Below are positions 1 to 6,272 of a stretch of 13,513 nt of DNA, one piece after another (within the stretch, counting starts at the first letter, position 1; each line of letters opens with the position of its first letter). Origin of the DNA: UPXZ01 sp964345395 (GTDB lineage: Bacteria > Bacteroidota > Bacteroidia > Bacteroidales > Paludibacteraceae); the NCBI GenBank assembly GCA_964345395.1, contig CAYFRA010000050.1:1-13513 (forward strand), in the 5' to 3' direction. Under the pieces are notes generated by a model that made no database searches, was not told the DNA's origin, and worked only from the letters and a program-made list of their open reading frames with translations. The translations under genes and the position numbers were made by a program.

Positions 1-29
1 ATGCTCTGAACCAGCTGAGCTAAACGCCC
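1..29 (-). tRNA. tRNA gene, 5' part only, probably tRNA-Val
   Basis: Read on the minus strand, the first bases give an acceptor 5' strand GGGCGTT, then TA, a D-stem GCTC, a D-loop AGCTGGTTCA and the closing GAGC, which is the first half of a canonical tRNA. The anticodon arm lies beyond the window edge, so identity cannot be read directly. From memory, this 5' half matches the usual Bacteroidales tRNA-Val(TAC), but that is recall and not proof. A good promoter sits about 20 bases upstream. Confidence 0.8.
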
Positions 30-49
30 CTTATTTTTCAAATGCGTTG

Positions 50-81
50 CAAAGGTAAATCATTTTTTTATTTCTACCAAA
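50..81 (-). promoter_or_regulatory. Bacteroidota-type promoter of the tRNA gene
   Basis: On the minus strand TTTG (81-78) is followed after 20 bases by TACCTTTG (57-50), matching the Bacteroidota primary sigma consensus of TTTG near -33 and TAnnTTTG near -7. The expected start is about 5-7 bases downstream, giving a leader of about 15 bases before the tRNA. The same TACCTTTGCAA core recurs in the small-RNA array at 3789 and 4046. Confidence 0.75.
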
Positions 82-187
82 CTATTTGAGCTTATTTTTA
101 CTATAAAGATGAATTATATATTGCAATTTTATTTCTTCAAATTATCTAAACAAAACAATCACCTTTAATTTACTGAATATCAACTCG

Positions 188-2617
188 TCAAGATTTCACC
201 TTTTGTTTTAGCAATGCAAAATCTATCACCTCTAAAATATCTTTCACATAATGAAATTTTAAACCTTTCAAATACACATCATCTATCTCATCAATATTTT
301 TCTGATTTTGCTCACTTAAAATGATATGAGTTATACCTGCTCGTTTGGCAGCCAATATTTTCTCTTTAATTCCACCTACAGGCAATACTTTACCTCTCAA
401 TGTCATCTCACCCGTCATAGCTACTTTATCCCTTACTTTTCGTTTTGTAAATAGAGAGACTAAAGCGGTAGTTATGGTTATTCCAGCCGAAGGCCCATCC
501 TTAGGAATAGCACCTTGTGGCACGTGAATATGAACACTATTTGTTTCTAACAGTTTTCTATCTACACCCAATTTTTCTGCATTAGCTTTGATATATTGCA
601 AACCAAGCATGGCCGACTCTTTCATCACATCGCCCAAATTTCCAGTCAGGGTTAAGTTTGTTGTTTTTGAAGGGCTTAAACTTGTTTCAATGGACAAGAT
701 ATCACCACCTACACGAGTCCAAGCTAAGCCTGTGACCACTCCCGCATAATTATTTCCCTCATACATATCACGCCTGTATTTTGGGCGACCTAATAAATCT
801 GTCAAATCATCGGCCTTTATCAAAGCGTCATACTGCGACTCACTTGCTACTTTAAGTGCTATTTTTCGCATAATGGAAGTGATCTGCCTATTCAATTCAC
901 GAACACCCGACTCACGTGTATATTGATCAATCAATTTATTTAAAACCGATTTTCTTAATGACACCTTATCTTTTGTTAGTCCATGGTTTTCCAACTCTTT
1001 CTTTACCAAATGTCTAAGAGCAATTTCTACTTTCTCCTCTTGCGTATATCCACTCACCTCTATCAACTCCATACGGTCTAAAAGTGGTCGAGGTATAGAG
1101 TTGAGATCGTTGGCTGTAGCGATGAAAAGCACTTTTGATAAATCGAAATCAACATCTAAGTAGTTGTCGTGAAAGGCATCGTTTTGTTCTGGGTCTAAAG
1201 CTTCCAATAGAGCCGAAGAAGGATCTCCCTTATAATCAGTACCCAATTTATCGATCTCGTCTAAAACAAATACTGGATTGGCAGAACCCGCCTTTTTTAT
1301 ATTTTGAATTATTCTTCCAGGCATAGCACCAATATAAGTACGTCTGTGGCCTCTTATTTCGGACTCATCACGCATCCCACCTAATGACATTCGCACATAC
1401 TTCCTCCCCAAAGCCTCTGCTACAGATTTTCCTAACGATGTTTTTCCAACACCTGGAGGTCCATACAAACAAACTATTGGAGATTTAATATCTCCTTTTA
1501 GTTTCAAAACAGCCAAATGCTCCAACACACGCTCTTTCACTTTCTCCATCCCAAAGTGATCTCGATCTAAAATTTTTCTTGCCTGATTAATATTGAATTT
1601 ATCTTTGGTATATTCATTCCAAGGAATATCAAGCAAAGTTTCAATGTAATTAACCTGAACAGTATATTCGGGCGAGTGCTGGCTGATGCGCTCAAGTTTT
1701 TTAAGCTCTTTCTCGAAAACAGCTGCCACCTCAGCACTCCATTTTTTCTTCGCACTGCGTTCTTTGTACTCCTCAATATCAAATTCTATAGAACCTTCGC
1801 CCAGCTCACTCTGAATAGTTTTGATCTGTTGTTGTAAAAAATATTCACGCTGCTGTTGGTCAATACCCATTTTCACTTTGTTCTGAATAGAAGCCTTAAT
1901 TTCTATCATTTGAGCCTCTTTATTCAATAGCGATAGCAAGTAATAAGCACGACTAATCACCTCATCATTTTCTAATAACTTAATTTTTTCGGCAACATCT
2001 AAACCAAAATTAGAAGAGATATAATTGACTAAAAATACAGGGTTTTCGATATTTCTGATTGCAAAACCCATCTCCTGCGGCACCAAGCCTGAACTCTCGA
2101 TAATATCAATAGCTATCTCTCTGATATTTGAAATAAGAGCAACAAAAGATTTATCTTTCAAATTGGGTTGTTGATCTTCCAGTACATCAACTTTTGCACG
2201 TAAATAAGGCTTTGTCGCTACTTGCTCCGATATTTTAAATCTCTTTTTTCCTTCAACAATAGCAGTGGTGTTACCATCAGGCATTTCAAGAATACGCACA
2301 ATTTTTGCAACTACACCCGTGTCAAACAACTGATTTATTGTCGGGTCTTCCACCATTTTGTCAATTTGCGTGCAAACACCTATTAAACCATCATTTTCTT
2401 TCGCTTTTCTGATCAGTTTTAAGGATTTTGGTCGAGCTACCGCAACTGGCACAAGCACACCTGGAAACAATACCATATTTCTCAATGGTAAAATAGGTAA
2501 CTCATCACCTGAATTCAAATCTATATCTGTATCATTCTCCTCCAACGAAATAATAGGCATCACTTCTGCACTTACAATCATCTCATCTGTCATCAATTTA
2601 TCAAACCTTTTGCTCAT
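188..2617 (-). CDS. lon: Lon ATP-dependent protease
   Basis: This 809-residue protein is a cytoplasmic AAA+ serine protease that unfolds and degrades damaged and short-lived regulatory proteins as a hexamer. The N-terminal LON substrate-binding domain begins near residue 40 (ELPILPLRNMVLFPG) and is followed by a helical region to about 340. The ATPase has Walker A GPPGVGKT (386-393), Walker B VFVLDEID (449-456) and a candidate arginine finger R515 in PRPLLDRME. The C-terminal protease domain has the catalytic dyad Ser710 (PKDGPSAG) and Lys753 (GGIKEK), 43 residues apart as in E. coli Lon. Length is normal for a LonA enzyme and nothing essential is missing. The start lies about 20 bases downstream of a possible -7 box. 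The next minus-strand gene downstream is the tRNA, and I see no clear terminator between them. Confidence 0.97.
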   Translation of the reverse strand: MSKRFDKLMTDEMIVSAEVMPIISLEENDTDIDLNSGDELPILPLRNMVLFPGVLVPVAVARPKSLKLIRKAKENDGLIGVCTQIDKMVEDPTINQLFDTGVVAKIVRILEMPDGNTTAIVEGKKRFKISEQVATKPYLRAKVDVLEDQQPNLKDKSFVALISNIREIAIDIIESSGLVPQEMGFAIRNIENPVFLVNYISSNFGLDVAEKIKLLENDEVISRAYYLLSLLNKEAQMIEIKASIQNKVKMGIDQQQREYFLQQQIKTIQSELGEGSIEFDIEEYKERSAKKKWSAEVAAVFEKELKKLERISQHSPEYTVQVNYIETLLDIPWNEYTKDKFNINQARKILDRDHFGMEKVKERVLEHLAVLKLKGDIKSPIVCLYGPPGVGKTSLGKSVAEALGRKYVRMSLGGMRDESEIRGHRRTYIGAMPGRIIQNIKKAGSANPVFVLDEIDKLGTDYKGDPSSALLEALDPEQNDAFHDNYLDVDFDLSKVLFIATANDLNSIPRPLLDRMELIEVSGYTQEEKVEIALRHLVKKELENHGLTKDKVSLRKSVLNKLIDQYTRESGVRELNRQITSIMRKIALKVASESQYDALIKADDLTDLLGRPKYRRDMYEGNNYAGVVTGLAWTRVGGDILSIETSLSPSKTTNLTLTGNLGDVMKESAMLGLQYIKANAEKLGVDRKLLETNSVHIHVPQGAIPKDGPSAGITITTALVSLFTKRKVRDKVAMTGEMTLRGKVLPVGGIKEKILAAKRAGITHIILSEQNQKNIDEIDDVYLKGLKFHYVKDILEVIDFALLKQKVKS

Positions 2618-2637
2618 ATATCTAATTTTATTTTATT

Positions 2638-2645
2638 CAAATTTA
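2638..2645 (-). promoter_or_regulatory. possible -7 promoter element for lon
   Basis: The minus strand reads TAAATTTG, a full match to TAnnTTTG, ending 20 bases before the lon start codon. No TTG is found at the expected upstream distance, so the promoter is only half supported. Confidence 0.35.
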
Positions 2646-2854
2646 ATTATAAAACCACACTTATACCCATTCTATAATTTTATACCGAAGAGGTTATAAG
2701 ATGATTTTAATTTATAATGTTTATTATAATAGTCAATGAGTATGCCAAATAACAAACTCGCAGAATTAATCAACAAGATTTATTAGAGATAGCATTAAAA
2801 GAGCTTCTTAGTGCGGATATAACGCATTAGTGCCACAGTATAGAAGTGACATTT

Positions 2855-2882
2855 ATTCAAAACAAACCTGCCATAATGGCAG
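2855..2882 (-). terminator. possible intrinsic terminator after the NimA-like gene
   Basis: Immediately after the stop codon on the minus strand, CTGCC and GGCAG form a 5-bp stem with a 5-base loop (2868-2882); the whole 15 bases are palindromic. A T-rich stretch, GTTTGTTTTG, follows. The stem is short, so efficiency is uncertain. Confidence 0.45.
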
Positions 2883-2883
2883 A

Positions 2884-3384
2884 CTACTTCCTCTCAATGC
2901 GATTATCTGTATATCGATAATTTTGTCCAAATGCCTTTGCGGTGATCTCCTCAGGCTCCATTGTCCATACTTTCAGATTATTTATAGCGGGAGCTGATAT
3001 CTGATAAGTTCGATCAGTATATCTTTTCATAAACAGATTAATCAGACGATATTTTTCATCAAAATCTTCAACAAACTCAATCCTACCTTTGCAAATGATA
3101 CTTTTAGCATCTACACTGTAACTACAAGCTACATCTTCGTGTTGATACATTATGGGATTTCCTTCTGTACTCAACGCTATACACGCCCTATTGTCTCTTT
3201 CCAAGTTTTTCAAATGTGTTCCGTGAGGGCCTGAGTGCAAAATTATTTTATTCTCAACGTAGGCAAAATTCATTGGAAAAACATAAGGATACCCCTCCTC
3301 GTCTGATAAACCAACAAAACAGTGATCAACACTATTAAAAATATCTTCTATCTCTTTTAAGTCGTGAATAAAAAAAGTTCTCAT
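2884..3384 (-). CDS. NimA-like pyridoxamine 5'-phosphate oxidase-family flavoprotein
   Basis: This 166-residue protein is probably a flavin-binding split-barrel protein of the Pyridox_ox_2/NimA group. Family hallmarks are visible: GLSDEEGYPYVFPMNFAY (25-42), the beta-hairpin ENKIILHSGPHGTHLKNLERDN (44-65) with conserved His50, and the later segment SIICKGRIEFVEDFDEKYR (95-113). Members include 5-nitroimidazole reductases (Nim), which reduce the drug's nitro group, but most chromosomal homologues have no proven substrate. Drug resistance should therefore not be assumed here. The protein is cytoplasmic, with no signal peptide. It is a single-gene unit between a possible promoter at 3401 and a possible terminator at 2855. 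The start codon is the first ATG after the A-rich leader. Family confidence is high; substrate is unknown. Confidence 0.85.
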   Translation of the reverse strand: MRTFFIHDLKEIEDIFNSVDHCFVGLSDEEGYPYVFPMNFAYVENKIILHSGPHGTHLKNLERDNRACIALSTEGNPIMYQHEDVACSYSVDAKSIICKGRIEFVEDFDEKYRLINLFMKRYTDRTYQISAPAINNLKVWTMEPEEITAKAFGQNYRYTDNRIERK

Positions 3385-3400
3385 ATCATTTTATTTTTTA

Positions 3401-3437
3401 CAAAAATAGAAATAATATTATTTATTACCATACAAAA
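3401..3437 (-). promoter_or_regulatory. possible promoter of the NimA-like gene
   Basis: The minus strand shows TATTTTTG (3408-3401), a full match to the Bacteroidota -7 box, 16 bases before the start codon. A TTTTG lies upstream (3437-3433), but the 24-base spacing is longer than the usual 19-21, so the -33 assignment is weak. Confidence 0.4.
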
Positions 3438-3442
3438 TCAAT

Positions 3443-3542
3443 NNNNNNNNNNNNNNNNNNNNNNNNNNNNNNNNNNNNNNNNNNNNNNNNNNNNNNNNNN
3501 NNNNNNNNNNNNNNNNNNNNNNNNNNNNNNNNNNNNNNNNNN
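3443..3542. other. assembly gap (100 N)
   Basis: Exactly 100 unknown bases, the usual placeholder for a scaffold join of unknown size. The gap ends exactly at a unit boundary of the 257-bp array, so unresolved repeats are the likely cause, and further units may be hidden here. Confidence 0.97.
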
Positions 3543-3615
3543 TGTGTTTTTCATGGTATTAGATTTAAGGTTAATTTGAAGATTGGGTTGTCGGGATGAC
3601 AACCTTTCTTTTTTT
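3543..3615 (+). ncRNA. small RNA, array unit 1 (promoter hidden in the gap)
   Basis: This segment is identical to the unit 2 RNA segment. It runs from the expected transcription start through the hairpin GGTTGTC/GACAACC (3586-3604) and its T-tract. Its own promoter would lie in the N run, so expression of this copy cannot be judged. Confidence 0.55.
3586..3615 (+). terminator. intrinsic terminator, array unit 1
   Basis: A 7-bp stem GGTTGTC/GACAACC with a 5-base loop GGGAT is followed by TTTCTTTTTTT. This is the classical form of a factor-independent terminator on the plus strand. Confidence 0.85.
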
Positions 3616-3764
3616 ACCACATTTGATATATACTTCTTTTTTTTTGATACAAAAACAACCATCCGTTTCAAGCTATTACAAGCACTCTTTGTTGGTTAAT
3701 TTATGTTCCACTAAACTTGTTTTAGTTAATATGTGTTATTTTTTCACTAAAACCATCTTTTTTC

Positions 3765-3782
3765 TTATGTTATACAACATAA
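3765..3782. promoter_or_regulatory. 18-bp palindrome upstream of the unit 2 promoter
   Basis: TTATGTT and AACATAA form a perfect 7-bp inverted repeat around ATAC. It ends 6 bases upstream of the TACCTTTG box and covers the place where a -33 element would sit, so it could be an operator or activator site. I cannot assign it to a known regulator. Confidence 0.5.
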
Positions 3783-3788
3783 ATATCT

Positions 3789-3796
3789 TACCTTTG
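3789..3796 (+). promoter_or_regulatory. -7 promoter element for small RNA unit 2
   Basis: TACCTTTG matches TAnnTTTG fully and is followed by CAA, as in the tRNA promoter at the left edge of the window. No TTG is present at the standard -33 distance, where the palindrome lies instead. Expected transcription start is about 3800-3803. Confidence 0.65.
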
Positions 3797-3800
3797 CAAT

Positions 3801-3872
3801 GTGTTTTTCATGGTATTAGATTTAAGGTTAATTTGAAGATTGGGTTGTCGGGATGACAACCTTTCTTTTTTT
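3801..3872 (+). ncRNA. predicted small RNA, array unit 2 (about 72 nt)
   Basis: A consensus -7 box (3789-3796) and a strong intrinsic terminator (3843-3872) bracket a transcript of about 72 bases. The body (GTGTTTTTCATGGTATTAG and onward) is pyrimidine-rich at the 5' end and is preserved with one change in the older unit 3. It contains a 9-codon ORF including stop (3810-3836, MVLDLRLI), so a leader peptide is an alternative to a purely noncoding role. From memory, similar sequence is dispersed between genes in many Bacteroidales genomes, but I could not check this. Exact start and function are unknown. Confidence 0.65.
3843..3872 (+). terminator. intrinsic terminator, array unit 2
   Basis: Stem GGTTGTC/GACAACC (3843-3849 with 3855-3861), loop GGGAT, then TTTCTTTTTTT. 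Identical to the unit 1 terminator. Confidence 0.87.
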
Positions 3873-4021
3873 ACCACATTTGATATATACTTCTTTTTTT
3901 TTGATACAAAAACAACCATCCGTTTCAAGCTATTACAAGCACTCTTTGTTGGTTAATTTATGTTCCACTAAACTTGTTTTAGTTAATATGTGTTATTTTT
4001 TCACTAAAACCATCTTTTTTC

Positions 4022-4039
4022 TTATGTTATACAACATAA
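4022..4039. promoter_or_regulatory. 18-bp palindrome upstream of the unit 3 promoter
   Basis: Identical copy of the TTATGTT/AACATAA inverted repeat, again 6 bases upstream of the -7 box, at the end of unit 2. Confidence 0.5.
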
Positions 4040-4045
4040 ATATCT

Positions 4046-4053
4046 TACCTTTG
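4046..4053 (+). promoter_or_regulatory. -7 promoter element for small RNA unit 3
   Basis: TACCTTTG followed by CAA, identical to the box at 3789. The predicted transcription start is about 4057-4060. Confidence 0.65.
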
Positions 4054-4057
4054 CAAT

Positions 4058-4129
4058 GTGTTTTTCATGGTATTAGATTTAAGGTTAATATGAAGATTGG
4101 GTTGTCGGGATGACAACCTTTCTTTTTTT
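4058..4129 (+). ncRNA. predicted small RNA, array unit 3
   Basis: This third copy of the predicted transcript differs from units 1 and 2 by a single base (ATT to ATA before the TGA of the short ORF, a synonymous Ile change). The hairpin and T-tract are unchanged. Downstream of the terminator the copy is strongly diverged, so the conserved part of the array coincides with the predicted transcript and its promoter. This copy ends the array, and no further promoter box follows it. Confidence 0.65.
4100..4129 (+). terminator. intrinsic terminator, array unit 3
   Basis: Stem GGTTGTC/GACAACC (4100-4106 with 4112-4118), loop GGGAT, followed by TTTCTTTTTTT and then AAACC. Confidence 0.87.
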
Positions 4130-4373
4130 AAACCACATTTGATATAAACTCTTTTTTTGAATACAGAAACAACCGTCCGCTTCAAGCTATCACAAACACT
4201 CTTTCTTAGTAAATTTACTTTTTAATAGACACAGAATAGTAGCTGTACGCTATTATTAAAAAGCAGCAGCTAAGATATTTATAGTTATAGAAAACAGTGG
4301 CAAAAGCAAACATAACACTTATATTGCTTTTGAATAGAGGAATTGGCTATGAGAGTTAGATAGACTATTTATC
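4130..4373. other. noncoding region between the array and the lipoprotein gene
   Basis: The first 87 bases or so are the decayed tail of array unit 3. A 10-bp inverted repeat follows, CTTTTTAATA (4218-4227) and TATTAAAAAG (4254-4263), with a 26-base spacer that can fold further. Another 8-bp inverted repeat, TTTATCTC/GAGATAAA (4368-4389), overlaps the lipoprotein stop codon but has no T-tract on the minus strand. I see no credible gene here. Confidence 0.6.
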
Positions 4374-4979
4374 TCATTTTGGAGATAAATCATAATGGGG
4401 CATATCACCATTGAAACTACCAAACAACTTAGTTTTGTTGTCTAAGGTGAAATCAAAATCAATACTATAACGAGCTGCATCGGTCTGATTTACAGTAAAA
4501 AAACCATCGGTGATGTATGCAATTTTGGATCGAAATGATTCAAATTCTATATAATAAATATATGCACCTGTAGAAATGTCATTGTGACCGCTTTTAAATT
4601 TTTTGCCAGGAAAAAAACTGAAAGCTTCACCCGAATTATTAGCGTGATATGTACCATTAAGTAAAAACGTGTCGCTTTGTTCAATAAAGATATCTTTAAT
4701 AATCAGATATTGACCATACCCATCCAATTCATTATCAGCATTCAAAAAAAGTTTTTCGGTAAAAAGCTGCAATGACAAGACATTTTGCTCAATATCATAA
4801 TTCTTATAATAACTGCCGTAAAACTGAGCCAAACCCCAAGTAAATTCGGGATTACTCTCATATTTGTGGGTAGTTATCGGATCTTTTGGCGTACAACTAA
4901 TGAAAACTTGTAATAAAACCAGAACACCGAATACAAGAAAGTTGAAATATTTGCTGTTTCGAAATATCTTTGTTCTCAT
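4374..4979 (-). CDS. putative outer-envelope lipoprotein of unknown function
   Basis: This 201-residue protein starts with a basic N-terminus (MRTKIFRNSK), a hydrophobic stretch (about 13-27) and then VFISC with Cys29, read as a signal peptidase II lipobox. Phe at -3 is atypical but tolerable. The mature part, about 172 residues, is rich in aromatic residues and Asn/Asp with alternating patterns that suggest beta-sheet (for example TFLLNGTYHANNSG and GAYIYYIEFESF). I do not recognise a named domain. Its ATG overlaps the stop of the permease gene upstream in an ATGA (4976-4979), so the two are probably translationally coupled. That placement hints at a role in lipoprotein or envelope handling, but this is inference. 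Confidence 0.8.
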   Translation of the reverse strand: MRTKIFRNSKYFNFLVFGVLVLLQVFISCTPKDPITTHKYESNPEFTWGLAQFYGSYYKNYDIEQNVLSLQLFTEKLFLNADNELDGYGQYLIIKDIFIEQSDTFLLNGTYHANNSGEAFSFFPGKKFKSGHNDISTGAYIYYIEFESFRSKIAYITDGFFTVNQTDAARYSIDFDFTLDNKTKLFGSFNGDMPHYDLSPK

Positions 4980-6229
4980 AGCTTGTCATTTATATTATTT
5001 TCAAATTGGATATATTTGACTGGATATATCACCGCCAATAGTCCAATGAAGAACACTGTTAGCAAAGAGATAAGCACATCTGTAATTGAAAGAATAACAG
5101 GATAGGCACTGACAATATAATTATCGCCACCCAATTTAAGAAAACCAAAATGCTGTTGGAATAAAACAACTACAATACCCAAAACCACCCCAAACACTGC
5201 ACCTAAAGCAGTGATCAGCCACCCTTCAAACATAAATATATTTTTTATCAATCGCTCATTAGCCCCCAAACTTCGCAAAATCTCGATATCTTCTCTCTTT
5301 TCGATAATCAGCATCGAAAGTGAACCAATAATGTTGAAAATAGCAATCATTAAAATAAAAATCAAAATAAGATAAGTGATCCATTTTTCAATTTGAGAGA
5401 TTTTATAGAAATCGGCTTGTTGCTCTTGTTTATTTAGAATTTGATATTCATCTCCCAACACCTTACTTAACTCTCTTTTTAGTTTTCTCTGGTTTGAATT
5501 GACAGACACCCTCAACTGAACATTCGAAGCTTCACCATCATTAAATTCAAAAAGTTTTTGAGCCATATCTAAGGAAACAATCACCTTATTATCATCATAA
5601 TCGGGCTGATTAACTAAAAACACACCCGATACAAATGCCTTTTCATCATTGAAACTCAAATCAGGTCGCACGATATTAATTTTCTCACTTCGTTTAGGAG
5701 CATAAAAGATAAGTGGATCAATCAGATGTGCATTGATACTTAACTTGCTTGCCACTCCAATACCCACCACAACTCGATGAAACACACCATCTTCCAATTC
5801 AAACTCTCCATCATAAATGATATCATCAATTTTACTAACCGACGAAAAACTCTCACTAACACCCATTACCGAAACGGGCATTTGTCGATCGTTAAAATTG
5901 AGCAAAGCAGTCTCTTCTATGACATCAGCAAATGCAATCACGCCTTGATGAGATTTCACATTTTTGATTGCCTCTGCATTGCTATTCAGCGTTTTACCGC
6001 TTGAAGAGATGATTTTGAAATCGGGATCGAAAGAGGAAAACATTCCTTCTACCAAACTTTCAAATCCGTTGAAAACCGAAAGTACCGCTATCAATGCCGC
6101 AGTACCAATCAGAACTCCAGTTGCCGAAATGATAGATATGATGTTGATAGCATTATGTGATTTCTTTGAGAAAAGATACCGCCGAGCTACCCACAAAGCA
6201 AATTTGGTATTGGACTGCTTATTGATCAT
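4976..6229 (-). CDS. LolC/LolE-type lipoprotein-releasing ABC transporter permease
   Basis: This 417-residue inner-membrane protein has the LolC/LolE and FtsX/MacB topology. It has a cytoplasmic N-terminus (WVARRYLFSKKSHNAIN), TM1 at about 27-53 and a large periplasmic domain (about 54-280). TM2 (283-308), TM3 (333-357) and TM4 (379-402) follow. The loop IIEKREDIEILRSLGAN (308-324) after TM2 is the typical segment of these permeases that contacts the ATPase. Family members extract lipoproteins from the inner membrane for transfer to a periplasmic carrier. No LolD-type ATPase is encoded in this window. LolC and LolE cannot be told apart from sequence, and many Bacteroidota have a single such permease. 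It lies 43 bases downstream of rbfA and overlaps the lipoprotein gene by 4 bases, so the three are probably cotranscribed. Confidence 0.9.
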   Translation of the reverse strand: MINKQSNTKFALWVARRYLFSKKSHNAINIISIISATGVLIGTAALIAVLSVFNGFESLVEGMFSSFDPDFKIISSSGKTLNSNAEAIKNVKSHQGVIAFADVIEETALLNFNDRQMPVSVMGVSESFSSVSKIDDIIYDGEFELEDGVFHRVVVGIGVASKLSINAHLIDPLIFYAPKRSEKINIVRPDLSFNDEKAFVSGVFLVNQPDYDDNKVIVSLDMAQKLFEFNDGEASNVQLRVSVNSNQRKLKRELSKVLGDEYQILNKQEQQADFYKISQIEKWITYLILIFILMIAIFNIIGSLSMLIIEKREDIEILRSLGANERLIKNIFMFEGWLITALGAVFGVVLGIVVVLFQQHFGFLKLGGDNYIVSAYPVILSITDVLISLLTVFFIGLLAVIYPVKYIQFENNINDKL

Positions 6230-6272
6230 TGATTAAAAAATCATTTGAGTTATTGTAAAAAATGAACCTAAA

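Larger units (their letters stand above)
3543..4216 (+). repeat. 257-bp tandem array, two full units and one partial unit
   Basis: Unit 1 (3543-3799) and unit 2 (3800-4056) look identical base for base when read side by side. Unit 3 starts at 4057. It matches almost perfectly through its terminator (one T-to-A change at position 35 of the unit), then diverges with about nine substitutions and several indels, and becomes unrecognisable after about 4216. Each unit holds a short RNA-like segment ending in a terminator, about 170 AT-rich bases without credible coding content, an 18-bp palindrome and a TACCTTTG promoter box that would serve the next unit. The left boundary is lost in the N run. 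Confidence 0.93.

Noticed and set aside
2358..2699. 113-codon plus-strand ORF over the lon 5' end
   Set aside because: It is antisense to the well-supported lon coding sequence, with no recognisable domain, and runs into the intergenic region by chance.
3596..4113. Two identical-looking 86-codon ORFs in tandem (3596-3856 and 3853-4113)
   Set aside because: They start inside the terminator hairpin, run across the AT-rich spacer, palindrome and promoter box, and end in the next unit. They are explained by the repeat period (257 bases is not a multiple of three, and the ATGA overlap is fortuitous). Composition is Phe/Leu/Ile-rich noise with no recognisable domain.
3543..4129. CRISPR array
   Set aside because: The repeats are 257 bp and directly contiguous, with no unique spacers and no cas genes nearby.
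4368..4389. Hairpin TTTATCTC/GAGATAAA as a terminator of the lipoprotein gene
   Set aside because: It overlaps the stop codon and has no T-tract on the minus strand, so it is not called as a terminator.
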